DNA of 64,000 nt from VRUE01 sp963703235 (GTDB lineage: Bacteria; Actinomycetota; Thermoleophilia; Solirubrobacterales; 70-9), in the NCBI GenBank assembly GCA_963703235.1, contig OY969802.1:1674001-1738000 (forward strand), in the 5' to 3' direction. A program made the translations under genes and the position numbers. Under the pieces are notes generated by a model. The model was not told where the DNA came from and did not search any database. It was given only the letters and a program-made list of their open reading frames with translations. This document shows positions 1 through 7,713 of this stretch, piece by piece (position 1 is the stretch's first letter; every line of letters begins with the position of its first letter).

Positions 1-870
1 CCGATCGAGATGCTCGGCACCGAGGAGCTGAAGCAGCGCTATCTGCCGCCGGCGATCCGCGGCGAGAAAATCGGCTGCCTGGGGATCACCGAGCCGGAGG
101 CCGGCTCGGATGTCGCCGGCATCCGCACCAAGGCGATCCGCGACGGCGACGAATTCGTCGTCAACGGCTCGAAGACGTTCATCACCAACGGCGCCCGCGC
201 CGACTTCATCGTCCTCGTCGTCAAGACCGACCCGGACAAAGCTCATGACGGGATGAGCCTGCTGGTCGTCGACCTCCGCGACGAGAACGGCGAGACGGTG
301 CCCGGCTTCAGCGTCTCGCGCAAGCTCGAGAAGATGGGCATGCACTCCTCCGACACCGCCGAACTCGCCTTCGAGGACGTCCGGGTCCCGGTCTCCAACC
401 TGCTCGGCGAGGAAGGCAAGGGCTTCTACCACATCGCCTGGGAGCTGCAGAGCGAGCGGATGGTCGCCTGCGCCGGCGCCGTCGCCGGGGCGCAGCGGAT
501 GTTCGACCGCACCATCGAGTACGCCAAGGAGCGCAAGGCCTTCGGCCGCTCGATCGGCAACTTCCAGGTGATCCGCCACAAGTTCGCCGAGATGGCGACC
601 AAGATCGAGGCGGCGCGCCAGTTCACCTACGCGACCGCCTGGCGCTACGCCAACGGCGAGTACCCGGTCCGCGAGATATCCGAGTGCAAGCTCTACACCT
701 CGCGGATCGCCTGCGAGGTCGCCGACGAGTGCATCCAGATCCACGGCGGCTACGGCTACATGAAGGAGTACGAGATCGAGCGCGCCTACCGCGACGTTCG
801 CCTCAACCGGATCGGCGCCGGCACCGACGAGATCATGCTCGAGGTGATCGGCCGCAGCTACGGGCTGTAG
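1..870 (+). CDS. acyl-CoA dehydrogenase, C-terminal part (5' end outside window)
   Basis: This is the C-terminal part of an FAD-dependent acyl-CoA dehydrogenase, which oxidises acyl-CoA to 2-enoyl-CoA. The frame is open from base 1, so the start lies upstream. Visible family signatures are GCLGITEPEAGSDVAG (FAD/substrate loop), KTFITNGARADF, the C-terminal IHGGYGYMKEYEIERAYRD helix and IGAGTDEIMLEVIG. The MCAD-type catalytic Glu position reads Gly (IGAGT). A Glu is present in the SERMV helix, which is where isovaleryl-/long-chain-type enzymes carry the base. It lies 16 bp before a SnoaL-like gene and close to a second acyl-CoA dehydrogenase, suggesting one acyl-degradation operon. The exact substrate cannot be read from sequence. 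Confidence 0.93.
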   Translation, partial: PIEMLGTEELKQRYLPPAIRGEKIGCLGITEPEAGSDVAGIRTKAIRDGDEFVVNGSKTFITNGARADFIVLVVKTDPDKAHDGMSLLVVDLRDENGETVPGFSVSRKLEKMGMHSSDTAELAFEDVRVPVSNLLGEEGKGFYHIAWELQSERMVACAGAVAGAQRMFDRTIEYAKERKAFGRSIGNFQVIRHKFAEMATKIEAARQFTYATAWRYANGEYPVREISECKLYTSRIACEVADECIQIHGGYGYMKEYEIERAYRDVRLNRIGAGTDEIMLEVIGRSYGL

Positions 871-886
871 CCGACTGGCCGTCTCG

Positions 887-1339
887 ATGTCGCACGTCGA
901 TCACGTCCGCTCCTACTACGAGGCGCTCAACGGCGGCGACGCCGCGGCGGTCGCCGCCCACTTCAGCGACGACGCCGTCCACTACTACACGCGGCTGGGG
1001 CCGCACGAGGGCGCCGAGACGATCGGCCGCTACGCGGCGCTGGGAGTCGAGAGCATCGACGCCCAGTGGTACATCGAGAACGCGATCGAGCAGGGCGAGG
1101 AGGTCGCGATCGAGTGGACCATGACCTGGCGCGCCCCGGACTCGGGCGAGAAGCGCCTCGACCGCGGCACCGAGTGGTTCCTGATCCGCGACGGCAAGAT
1201 CGCCGAGGTGCGCGCGTACCACCACGGCGGCAAGAAGAATCCCCAGGGCGACCTGCTCGGCTTCGACCACGAGGGTCGCGGCTACACGATGCTCGCGGAC
1301 TGGACCGCCCCATCGGGAGCCGGTGAGAGCCGCTCGTGA
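887..1339 (+). CDS. SnoaL-like / NTF2-fold protein
   Basis: A 150-residue protein of the SnoaL/NTF2-like alpha+beta cone fold. It opens with the typical N-terminal helix and strand HVDHVRSYYEALNGGDAAAV followed by HFSDDAVHYY. It ends in the long curved-sheet strands EWTMTWRAP, EWFLIRDGKIAEVRAYH. Such proteins act as polyketide cyclases, isomerases or small-ligand binders, and no catalytic assignment is possible here. The stop codon shares the GTGA overlap with the next acyl-CoA dehydrogenase, implying translational coupling and a role near acyl-CoA metabolism (inference). Confidence 0.8.
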   Translation: MSHVDHVRSYYEALNGGDAAAVAAHFSDDAVHYYTRLGPHEGAETIGRYAALGVESIDAQWYIENAIEQGEEVAIEWTMTWRAPDSGEKRLDRGTEWFLIRDGKIAEVRAYHHGGKKNPQGDLLGFDHEGRGYTMLADWTAPSGAGESRS

Positions 1340-2514
1340 CGGTCGTCAAGGACACCGGCGTTCGCGCCACGCCCCCGCCCTTCGGCGAGGAGCACGAAGA
1401 GCTGCGCGAGACGGTGCGGCCCTTCGTCGCCAAGGAGATCGCGCCCAACGTCGACGAGTGGGAGGAGGCGCGCGAATTCCCCCGCGAGCTGTACGGGCGC
1501 TGCGCCGAGCTCGGATTCCTCGGGCTGAAGTTCCCGGAGGAGTACGGCGGCCAGGGCGGCACCCACCTGCATGACGCGGTCTGGGTCGAGGAGCTGGCCC
1601 GCTCCGGTGGCTCCGGCGGCGTCGCCGCCGGGCTCAACGCCCACACCTCGATCGCGATGCCGCCGATCTTCAACTTCGGCACCAAGGAGCAGAAGCAGCG
1701 CTGGCTGGTGCCGGGCATCGCCGGCGAGAAGATCGGCGCCCTGGGGATCACCGAGCCGGGCGCCGGCTCCGACGTCGCCGGCATCACCACCTTCGCCAAG
1801 CGAGTCGACGGCGGCTACGTCGTCAACGGCTCCAAGACCTTCATCACCAACGGCGTTCGCGCCGACTTCCTCGTCTGCGCCTGCAAGACGACCCAGGAGG
1901 GCGGCCACCACGGCATCTCCTTCCTCGTCCTGGAGCGCGATATGCCCGGCTACGAGGTGGCGCAGAAGCTGGAGAAGCTCGGCTGGCACTCATCCGACAC
2001 CGGCGAGCTGGCCTTCACCGACGTCGAGGTCCCGGCCGAGAACCTGCTCGGCGAGGAGAACGAGGGCTTCAAACTGATCATGTTCAACTTCGCCTGGGAG
2101 CGGCTGCTGATGGCAATCGGCGCCGTCGGCGCGATGCAGCGCCTGATCGAGCGGACCGTCGAGTACGCGCTCGAGCGCAAGGCCTTCGGCCGCCCGATCG
2201 GCAACTTCCAGGCGATCCGCCACAAGGTGGCGGAGATGGCGACCCAGGCCGAGGCGGCCAAGGCGATCACCTACAACGCCCTCCGCCTCTTTCACGAAGG
2301 CCACAACCCGATCCAGCAGGTGACGATGGCCAAGCTCGTCACCCAGCGCGGCGTCCTCGACATAGCCGACGAGGCCCTCCAGATCCACGGCGGCTACGGC
2401 TACATGCGCGAGTACGGCATCGAGCGAGCCGTCCGCGACGCCCGCCTCGGCCCGATCGGCGGCGGCACCGACGAGATCATGAAGGAGATCCTCGGCAAGC
2501 AGTTGGGGTTGTAG
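1336..2514 (+). CDS. acyl-CoA dehydrogenase (isovaleryl/long-chain-type active site)
   Basis: A full-length 392-residue acyl-CoA dehydrogenase. The N-terminal helical domain covers about residues 15-130. GALGITEPGAGSDVAG (135-149) and KTFITNGVRADF mark the middle beta domain, and the C-terminal four-helix domain ends in IHGGYGYMREYGIERAVRD. Glu255 in NFAWERLLMA is at the position used as catalytic base in isovaleryl-/long-chain-type enzymes, and the MCAD-type position reads Gly (IGGGT). The GTG start overlaps the upstream stop (GTGA). The last codons, KEILGKQLGL plus stop, are the target of a site-specific insertion: the same 23-26 bp recur at 6895 and 7714. Confidence 0.95.
   Translation: MTVVKDTGVRATPPPFGEEHEELRETVRPFVAKEIAPNVDEWEEAREFPRELYGRCAELGFLGLKFPEEYGGQGGTHLHDAVWVEELARSGGSGGVAAGLNAHTSIAMPPIFNFGTKEQKQRWLVPGIAGEKIGALGITEPGAGSDVAGITTFAKRVDGGYVVNGSKTFITNGVRADFLVCACKTTQEGGHHGISFLVLERDMPGYEVAQKLEKLGWHSSDTGELAFTDVEVPAENLLGEENEGFKLIMFNFAWERLLMAIGAVGAMQRLIERTVEYALERKAFGRPIGNFQAIRHKVAEMATQAEAAKAITYNALRLFHEGHNPIQQVTMAKLVTQRGVLDIADEALQIHGGYGYMREYGIERAVRDARLGPIGGGTDEIMKEILGKQLGL
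2477..2502 (+). repeat. attachment-site-like direct repeat, copy A (attL-like)
   Basis: A 26-bp stretch covering the codons for MKEILGKQ at the 3' end of the acyl-CoA dehydrogenase gene. It is repeated exactly at 6895-6920, and 23 bp of it recur at 7714-7736, all in the same orientation. Integrase-type elements often enter the 3' end of a gene and rebuild it, and here the gene remains intact. The codons after the repeat (TTG GGG TTG TAG) differ synonymously from copy C (CTG GGG CTG TAA), as expected if the current gene end was supplied by the incoming element. Confidence 0.75.
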
Positions 2515-2520
2515 GGATTA

Positions 2521-2753
2521 GCAGGAGTTTCCTGGGGCTCCGCCGCCTCGTCGGAGCGAGGCGGACACAATCCGGACACATCGCGCCGCGCCTGGGCGAT
2601 CTGATCCTCGGCAGACACGCGCTCGGCGATGTCGAACTCATCGAAGACGTGCGAGTAGACGTCGAGCGTCATCGTCGGCGAGTGTCCGGCCTGGCGCGCA
2701 ACCTCAACGACGCTGCGCCCTTCGTGGATCAGGAGCGAGACGAAGCTGTGGCT
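2521..2753 (-). pseudogene. tyrosine recombinase/integrase C-terminal remnant
   Basis: Reading the minus strand from 2753 gives SHSFVSLLIHEGRSVVEVAR, then QAGHSPTMTLDVYSHVFDEF. This is the C-terminal end of phage-type integrases: the HxxR-region helix followed by the GH..(T)..TYxH box with the catalytic Tyr (here DVYSHV). A stop codon (TAG, 2754-2756) lies directly upstream in frame. The conserved Arg before His-Ser is lost, and no core-binding or N-terminal domain follows. It is therefore a truncated relic. Its 3' end faces copy A of the attachment repeat less than 60 bp away, the usual integrase/attL arrangement. The rest of 2515-2863 holds nothing else I can support. Confidence 0.72.
2567..2583 (+). 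repeat. 17-bp direct repeat inside island, left copy
   Basis: The sequence acaatccggacacatcg occurs here and again at 6762-6778 in the same orientation, near the other end of the island. On the minus strand the left copy encodes DVSGL in the tail of the integrase remnant, so the right copy may be a trace of a second integrase tail. Confidence 0.55.
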
Positions 2754-2863
2754 CTATGGCAGGAGCAGGCAAATCAAGGGCGAAAACAGAGCCCGGGCAC
2801 GTACACGCGCCCGGGCATCAGCTTGAAGTCCGTCACGTTTCTGGGAGGGAACGCAGAATCTGC

Positions 2864-3466
2864 ATGCCCCCCACCAAAAAGAGCACCCTCCCCCCTGCTC
2901 TTCGCCTGATCAATAACGACGATCAGGCACCGGATTGCTTGCTAAGCGAATTGACGACGGGTGTCGAACGGCAATCCCAGCTCCTAAGGCGCCCGGGTGA
3001 TCACCTGGAGCTATTCACCTTCTCAGAGAACGTCAACCTAGCGCCGATTCGCGCGGCGGCGAGACAGCGTGGACTGTGGAGCGAGACTGCACTAGTGCTA
3101 GTAATCGAACGTGCATTAGTGATCAGGGAGTTGCACAACGCGGAACTTCCTGATCTTGTTTCAAGGCTCGACCACCTGGCGGAAGCCGCAAGTCCGGGAA
3201 TGGAGCTATGGAGTCCGCACGCCTCCTACCTCCGCCACTTGGTGGGCCTCGCACAGAGCACTCGCGATGAGAGGCCGCTAGGGTCGCCCCGGGTGGCCCT
3301 GCCACTGCGGCTTGTCGATCAACTCAACGATGGCGAGCTACCGGTCGGCGAGGAGGCAGAGGAGGAACTGGAGTTAGCAATCGCGTGGGAGATTGCAGCG
3401 CTGGTTGCGGGAAAGACGATCGCGGAGTGGAGCTACTCCGAGGCACTTACCAAACCGAGAAGCTAA
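2864..3466 (+). CDS. island protein of unknown function (200 aa)
   Basis: I do not recognise this protein. The start is the ATG at 2864, with ctgggaggga (Shine-Dalgarno) about 14 bp upstream. A longer frame from 2756 would overlap the integrase remnant. The protein is soluble and mostly helical, with no membrane segment or signal peptide. The middle reads LWSETALVLVIERALVIREL and the C-terminal third is acidic (GEEAEEELELAIAWEIAAL). It ends tail-to-tail with the next gene, the stops overlapping by 4 bp. Codon use (TTA, CTA, GCA) is unlike the flanking chromosome and supports transfer. Confidence 0.6.
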   Translation: MPPTKKSTLPPALRLINNDDQAPDCLLSELTTGVERQSQLLRRPGDHLELFTFSENVNLAPIRAAARQRGLWSETALVLVIERALVIRELHNAELPDLVSRLDHLAEAASPGMELWSPHASYLRHLVGLAQSTRDERPLGSPRVALPLRLVDQLNDGELPVGEEAEEELELAIAWEIAALVAGKTIAEWSYSEALTKPRS

Positions 3467-4695
3467 ACGGCGACGGCACGTGGCAGCCAGAGCGAGGCTG
3501 GCACTTCGATTCGTTCGCCGTCAGACGGATCAACAGATGCTTTGCGCCATGCGCCTGGCAAGCGGCCCAAACCGAGTTCTTCTCGTAGTTTGCCAGCGGC
3601 CTTGACGATAGGGCCAACGGCGGCGGTAGTGCGTGAGGGATCGCCTGCGACCGCAGCCGCGGCAAGCTGCTCGACCCAGTAACGATTATGAAGATGCCGC
3701 TCGCGCTGGCCCTGTGGGGGAACCCCCAAAGCGTGATGGCCACAGGGGCAGGGGTGGCGGTGGAAGAGTTGTCGTGCAGCCCTCTCGTAAGCCTCGCCAA
3801 GGGGGAGGCTACCTCGAATGGCGGGATGAAAAATAGGTACGCCATACGGGGTGTTCTTGGCCTCATGATCCCGCGGTGGAGGTGGCGGCGGCGGGAAAAT
3901 TAGGCTCCCGCGCCCCCAGCCCTGCAGGGCGGCCGCAATCTGGTTGCGCAGGCCACCCTCCCAAAGCGCACCAATCCCGGCGACCACGCAACCGCGGCCG
4001 CTCTCTCGCTGCAATGCTCGCGCGAGGTGGCGTACCGCCCCATACTGGCGTTCGCTGGGGCTGAAGTTCCATACCGACAGACAGAAGATGTCGGGATCAA
4101 GTGTTCCGTAGGCGCGGGCAAGCTCCCCAATCAAACGCGGCACGAGCTCCCGGGCGTCAACGGCCAGCTGAGTTACGACGCCGCGCGCCTGACTCGACCC
4201 CGGTGCCGGGTGAGTGGCAGCGCTAGAGCGGACGAGATCGAGGAACGAAGTTTGTATTTCAAGATCAGCTTGCCGAGCGGCGCTCAGGGAGGCTGAGTCG
4301 AATACTCGAAAGGCAGGCGAAAGAAAGATCGTCGCACCCGCTTCAGCCTGCGCATCACGGTGGATGGCGAGAAGTTCGGAGCGACCCTGCTGGGAAAGCG
4401 GCATCGCCGCCGGGTCGTAGGCGTCACGCAGCCAGTCAAGTCCAGCTTCGCGGTAAGTAGCTCGGAGCGGGTGGTCGTAGGGGAGCTGGACCCGGTGGGC
4501 TTCGGTGTCGATAACGATGCCGAAGTTCTGCTCGCCGGCGGCGGCAATCGTGGTGTCCATCCGAGCAGCCTCAAGAACTGAGGTCGCGATCGCCCCTATT
4601 GGCCCCTCAGCATCAAGCTCGTCAATCAGATAGGAGTTTCCCCGATGCACCCACTGAATCAGCGGCTTCGAAGCGTGGTTCGTGATCTGCGCCAC
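3463..4695 (-). CDS. island protein, possibly TGT-like barrel with Cys/His zinc motif
   Basis: A 410-residue protein I cannot assign firmly. It alternates strand and helix segments (for example FGIVIDTEAHRVQLP, ATIFLSPAFRVF, GVVTQLAVDARELV, CVVAGIGALWEGG) as in a TIM-type barrel. Near residue 320 it has CPCGHH followed about 16 residues later by HLHNRYWVEQL. That is reminiscent of the CxCxxC...H zinc site at the end of tRNA-guanine transglycosylase/DpdA-type barrels, with the third Cys replaced by His. A polyproline run (8 Pro) precedes it. The resemblance is by eye only, and the catalytic Asp residues were not located. It starts at ATG 4695 and is divergent from the 63-aa gene. Confidence 0.55.
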   Translation of the reverse strand: MAQITNHASKPLIQWVHRGNSYLIDELDAEGPIGAIATSVLEAARMDTTIAAAGEQNFGIVIDTEAHRVQLPYDHPLRATYREAGLDWLRDAYDPAAMPLSQQGRSELLAIHRDAQAEAGATIFLSPAFRVFDSASLSAARQADLEIQTSFLDLVRSSAATHPAPGSSQARGVVTQLAVDARELVPRLIGELARAYGTLDPDIFCLSVWNFSPSERQYGAVRHLARALQRESGRGCVVAGIGALWEGGLRNQIAAALQGWGRGSLIFPPPPPPPRDHEAKNTPYGVPIFHPAIRGSLPLGEAYERAARQLFHRHPCPCGHHALGVPPQGQRERHLHNRYWVEQLAAAAVAGDPSRTTAAVGPIVKAAGKLREELGLGRLPGAWRKASVDPSDGERIEVPASLWLPRAVAV

Positions 4696-4891
4696 AAGCA
4701 GAGATCATGCTTGCTAGCGGGGACGGAATCGGCTCTCGAAAGTTTCGTCCGGCCTGAATGGCAGGCTCCCGCCTGATGCTTGCTCGACGGTGGCTCGCTG
4801 GTAGGGTTGTCGAAGCATTGGGGGAGAATGCGAGGGTTGGAAGACCTCGCATCGAATTCTGCTTACAATGCAGCGCTCATGAGGGGGAGCC

Positions 4892-5083
4892 ATGCCACCT
4901 GATTACTTGAATCTCTTTCTGAACAAGGATGAATCCTTGCCCGACCCCGATGCAGTGCTGGGCCTGGAAGAGGAGCGTGGCGAGAGTCCAAGCGAGCCGC
5001 CTCCGGTTGAGGAGCTACTGAAGGACCCAGACGTAGCTGCGGTGGTTGAGGCAGCCGATGGCCTCAAACCAGTGCCTGCATAA
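4892..5083 (+). CDS. small acidic island protein (63 aa), unknown
   Basis: The ATG at 4892 is preceded by a strong Shine-Dalgarno (gagggggag, 4881-4889) and a TACAAT -10-like box at 4864-4869, so this short frame is probably real. The product is strongly acidic and proline-rich (LGLEEERGESPSEPPPVEEL), without membrane segments. It lies between a divergent gene on the left and a convergent membrane-protein gene on the right (9-bp gap). No family is recognised. An antitoxin-like or DNA-mimic role is conceivable, but nothing shows it. Confidence 0.55.
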   Translation: MPPDYLNLFLNKDESLPDPDAVLGLEEERGESPSEPPPVEELLKDPDVAAVVEAADGLKPVPA

Positions 5084-5092
5084 CGGTCGGCT

Positions 5093-6667
5093 TTAGACGT
5101 TTCCGTCTTTGGCCGCCTCCTCTTCGGTTGGGGGTCCGATAAAGGGCTCTTGGTGCTCGACAGGCAACTCAGCATGGCCGGAATCCGGTGCCTTGGGCAA
5201 GACAGCACCGATAGTGAGGATGAGCGCGAGTATCCCCGAAAATCCTGCCTCTACGGCCCAAATCCATACCAACGTGCAGGGCGCCGAACGAGAGTCCGGG
5301 TCTGGAAGGGTCAACATCGCTGCCGTCGCAATGAGGGCGAGAACTCCTACCATCGCGGTGAGCAAGCGGGGTCCACGCAGGAGATGTCGCGTCATCGGAT
5401 GCTCTCCCGGCGCGATCAGAAATCCTGCGATCAGCGCTGGGACAAGCAGCAATAAGGCCGCAGCAGTCTGCGCTTCGCCGAGGACGTTGCCAGCCCGGAT
5501 TGCAAAAAGGGCAAGGATGGCGCTCATCAGCCAAGCAACCGCGAGCGCAGCATGTAGGAAGCCATGACGAACGACCCGGAAAGAAACCCACGCAAAGCCC
5601 GTGCGGTGAGCATGCGAAAGCTCTAGGTAAAGGTGCTTCCGCCGGGAAAGGCCAGGCACGAAGGGCTGAGGACGCTTGGCGTCACCAGCCTCCTCGGGTG
5701 GATCAAGTAAAGGGATTGAGCCAACGCTGTTTGCGTCCTGGAGAACCAGATCAGCGGGCCGGCCATTGGTGAGCCCCGCGGCAATGAACTCGATCCGCGT
5801 TGGGGCTTCAATTTGCAGGTGAAAAGACTCGGCGTTCCCAATATGGGGCAAAAAGAGATAGCGCGCCTCCGGCCGCCAACCAAGCCAAGCCGCCAGCCAT
5901 CGGCGCATGCGCCGGAGTTTGCCCTCGTGCTCGGTACGAGACGTCCGCGGCATGCTCGATGGCCAGGGAGTAAGGCAGCTGACCTTGATAATGCGGCGCT
6001 CACCAGCTTCCGCGATAACTGGAACGTGAATAAAAGAACAGAAGGCACAGAGGCCCAACAGGTCTCGGAACTCTGGCTCTGCGAGCAGAATCTCTGCGAG
6101 CCGACGATCCGGATAGAGCAGAGTGTTGTCGGGGTCAAGGACGGAGCGAACGAAGACTCGGCTATCTTCAGGATCCTTGGTCGGAATCGTCGCCAAATAG
6201 GCGATCAGGGCAGGGTCGAGCTCAAGGTGATCGTGATCGCGGAGAGCAAGGCGAGCAGCGGCAACAAGGATCGCTCCAGTGAGGCGAGCATTCTCTTGTC
6301 GGGTAAGCATCGGCACGGCGGCCCCTGCCTCGTCGCGTAGATCGAAATAGGCCAGGTTGGTGCGACGTTGCAAGACAGTGAGCGGCAAGAAATAGGTCTC
6401 CTTGGCGAGGCTCTCGGCACCTGGCAATTGAGTCGGAATACGGAAGTCGACGCTGATGCGGAGCCGCACGGTGTCAACGTCGAGTAGCTCGACGGTCTCA
6501 ACACGCCTATTCACCCAGTCGCTTCCCCGACGCCACAGCTCAAGACCAACCGGCGCGAGCGTACGGATCGCGGCACTAGGAAGCTCGCCAGTCCAACCCC
6601 ACGTGCTTGCGGGCGGCGAAATCTCGCCGTCCCGAGCAGAACCGGTTTCTCGGTGCTCCCCGCCCAT
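5093..6667 (-). CDS. island membrane protein, large N-terminal domain plus four TM helices
   Basis: About 524 residues if started at ATG 6667; a frame extends to 6790 but has arginine-rich, unlikely sequence. The first ~385 residues are soluble and unrecognised, with blocks such as RRTNLAYFDLRDEAGAAVP and LTRQENARLTGAILVAAARL. Four hydrophobic segments follow (FLHAALAVAWLMSAILALFA, AAALLLLVPALIAGFLIA, LTAMVGVLALIATAAML, WAVEAGFSGILALILTIGA), then an acidic tail. A cytosolic sensor or effector domain tethered to the membrane is the simplest reading. No catalytic motif was found. Confidence 0.6.
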   Translation of the reverse strand: MGGEHRETGSARDGEISPPASTWGWTGELPSAAIRTLAPVGLELWRRGSDWVNRRVETVELLDVDTVRLRISVDFRIPTQLPGAESLAKETYFLPLTVLQRRTNLAYFDLRDEAGAAVPMLTRQENARLTGAILVAAARLALRDHDHLELDPALIAYLATIPTKDPEDSRVFVRSVLDPDNTLLYPDRRLAEILLAEPEFRDLLGLCAFCSFIHVPVIAEAGERRIIKVSCLTPWPSSMPRTSRTEHEGKLRRMRRWLAAWLGWRPEARYLFLPHIGNAESFHLQIEAPTRIEFIAAGLTNGRPADLVLQDANSVGSIPLLDPPEEAGDAKRPQPFVPGLSRRKHLYLELSHAHRTGFAWVSFRVVRHGFLHAALAVAWLMSAILALFAIRAGNVLGEAQTAAALLLLVPALIAGFLIAPGEHPMTRHLLRGPRLLTAMVGVLALIATAAMLTLPDPDSRSAPCTLVWIWAVEAGFSGILALILTIGAVLPKAPDSGHAELPVEHQEPFIGPPTEEEAAKDGNV

Positions 6668-6761
6668 CGAGAACTCAACGGTACCCCGTCCGATCCCGGA
6701 CAGTCTTCCCGGAGCCTCCTGCCGCCTATGGCAAATGCAGAGCGATCGAATCCGACGCGGA

Positions 6762-6778
6762 ACAATCCGGACACATCG
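6762..6778 (+). repeat. 17-bp direct repeat inside island, right copy
   Basis: Same 17 bases as 2567-2583, 117 bp before attachment copy B. The surrounding 6668-6894 stretch shows no gene I can support. It may be the decayed tail of an integrase or the right end of the original element. Confidence 0.5.
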
Positions 6779-6894
6779 GCGCCGGATCACGCGCGATCAA
6801 TGACGAGCATCGGCCCCATCCTCGAACAAGCTCATTTGCGGGGAATCCTTGCCCTCGGATGATCCCGGGTGTCCTCCCGTGCCATGCTCGGAAG

Positions 6895-6920
6895 TCATGA
6901 AGGAGATCCTCGGCAAGCAG
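6895..6920 (+). repeat. attachment-site-like direct repeat, copy B
   Basis: Exact 26-bp match to copy A (tcatgaaggagatcctcggc and following). After the repeat it reads atggggtaggg, so the dehydrogenase tail is shortened by one codon relative to copy A (ttggggttgtaggg) and ends at TAG. It sits 20 bp before the GTG start of the GST-like gene and does not belong to any coding frame here, as expected for an attR-type or internal junction copy. Confidence 0.72.
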
Positions 6921-6940
6921 ATGGGGTAGGGACGCTGCGC

Positions 6941-7684
6941 GTGTCCGCGACGCTGTACGCGGTGCACAGCTCGCACTCGGCGCACGCTGCGCGCTTGATG
7001 CTCGAGCACAAGGCAATCGAGCACAAGGTGGTCAACCTGGTGCCCGGCACCCACGCCGCTTTGCTGCGGCCGCTTGGCTTCCGCCGCGGGACGGTGCCGG
7101 CCCTGCGGCTGGACGGGCGCCGCGTCCAGGGCTCGCGTGCGATTGCCCGTGCGCTCGAGAGGACGCAACCGGAGCCACCGCTGTTCCCCGCCGATCCGCA
7201 AGAGCGGATGCGGGTCGAGGAAGCGGAGCGCTGGGGGGACGAAGTCCTGCAGCTGGCCCCACGGCGACTGGGCGGCTGGATCAACGTCCGCCGGCCGGAG
7301 TTGCGCACCAAGCTGGCCCGTGAGGCCGGGGTGCCGGCTCCAGACCTGGTCGGCTTGGTCGGCTGGCCAGTGGCCTGGTACTTCGCGCACAAGGTCGGGG
7401 CCAACGACACCGAGGGCGTGCGGGGGACCGTCGCAATGCTGCCAGCCCTGCTCGACCACGTGGATCGCCTGCTCGACGAGGGGACGATCGGCGGCGAGCA
7501 GCGCAACGCCGCCGACTTCCAGATCGGGACCTCGGTCCGGCTGCTGATGACTTTCGCGGACCTGGCGCCGGCGATGGAGGGCCGCGAGGCGGCGCGTTTC
7601 GCTGCCGAGCTGATGCCCGACTACCCGACGGGAGTCCCGCCGGGCTTCGTCCCGCAGGAGTGGCTCGAGCCACTTCGCGGCTGA
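6941..7684 (+). CDS. glutathione S-transferase-like protein
   Basis: A 247-residue protein with an N-terminal thioredoxin-like domain (TLYAVHSSHSAHAARLMLEH, then GTVPALRLDGRRVQGSRAI, the cis-Pro and beta-alpha signature of GSTs). An all-helical C-terminal domain follows. Bacterial GST-fold proteins conjugate or reduce small thiols, and the substrate is unknown. The GTG at 6941 is the likeliest start because the domain begins at once. The gene lies between attachment copies B and C, and its base composition matches the chromosome better than the island, so it may be ancestral DNA or a second tandem unit. Confidence 0.75.
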   Translation: MSATLYAVHSSHSAHAARLMLEHKAIEHKVVNLVPGTHAALLRPLGFRRGTVPALRLDGRRVQGSRAIARALERTQPEPPLFPADPQERMRVEEAERWGDEVLQLAPRRLGGWINVRRPELRTKLAREAGVPAPDLVGLVGWPVAWYFAHKVGANDTEGVRGTVAMLPALLDHVDRLLDEGTIGGEQRNAADFQIGTSVRLLMTFADLAPAMEGREAARFAAELMPDYPTGVPPGFVPQEWLEPLRG

Positions 7685-7713
7685 CCGGCAGGTCGCGATT
7701 GTTCCCTTCCTCG

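Larger units (their letters stand above)
2515..6920. mobile_element. integrated island in the acyl-CoA dehydrogenase 3' end (degenerate)
   Basis: The segment lies between repeat copies A and B. It starts with a tyrosine-recombinase remnant immediately inside copy A and carries four unassigned genes. Its base composition is clearly less GC-rich than the flanks, with TTA, CTA and AAT-type codons that neighbours avoid. The integrase lacks most of its catalytic domain, so the island is probably immobile now. A second unit (copy B to copy C, 6921-7736, GST-like gene) may be a tandem accretion at the same site. Confidence 0.65.

Noticed and set aside
833..1990. Long open frames antisense to the dehydrogenase genes
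   Set aside because: In very GC-rich DNA the opposite strand of real genes is often open. These frames have Arg/Ala/Pro-rich content with no family signature.
2649..2909. Short plus-strand frame over the integrase remnant
   Set aside because: The minus strand carries the integrase signature; the plus frame has none.
4801..4890. Full sigma-70 promoter for the 63-aa island gene
   Set aside because: TACAAT is a good -10, but the only -35-like box (TTGGAA) is 21 bp away, too far to claim.
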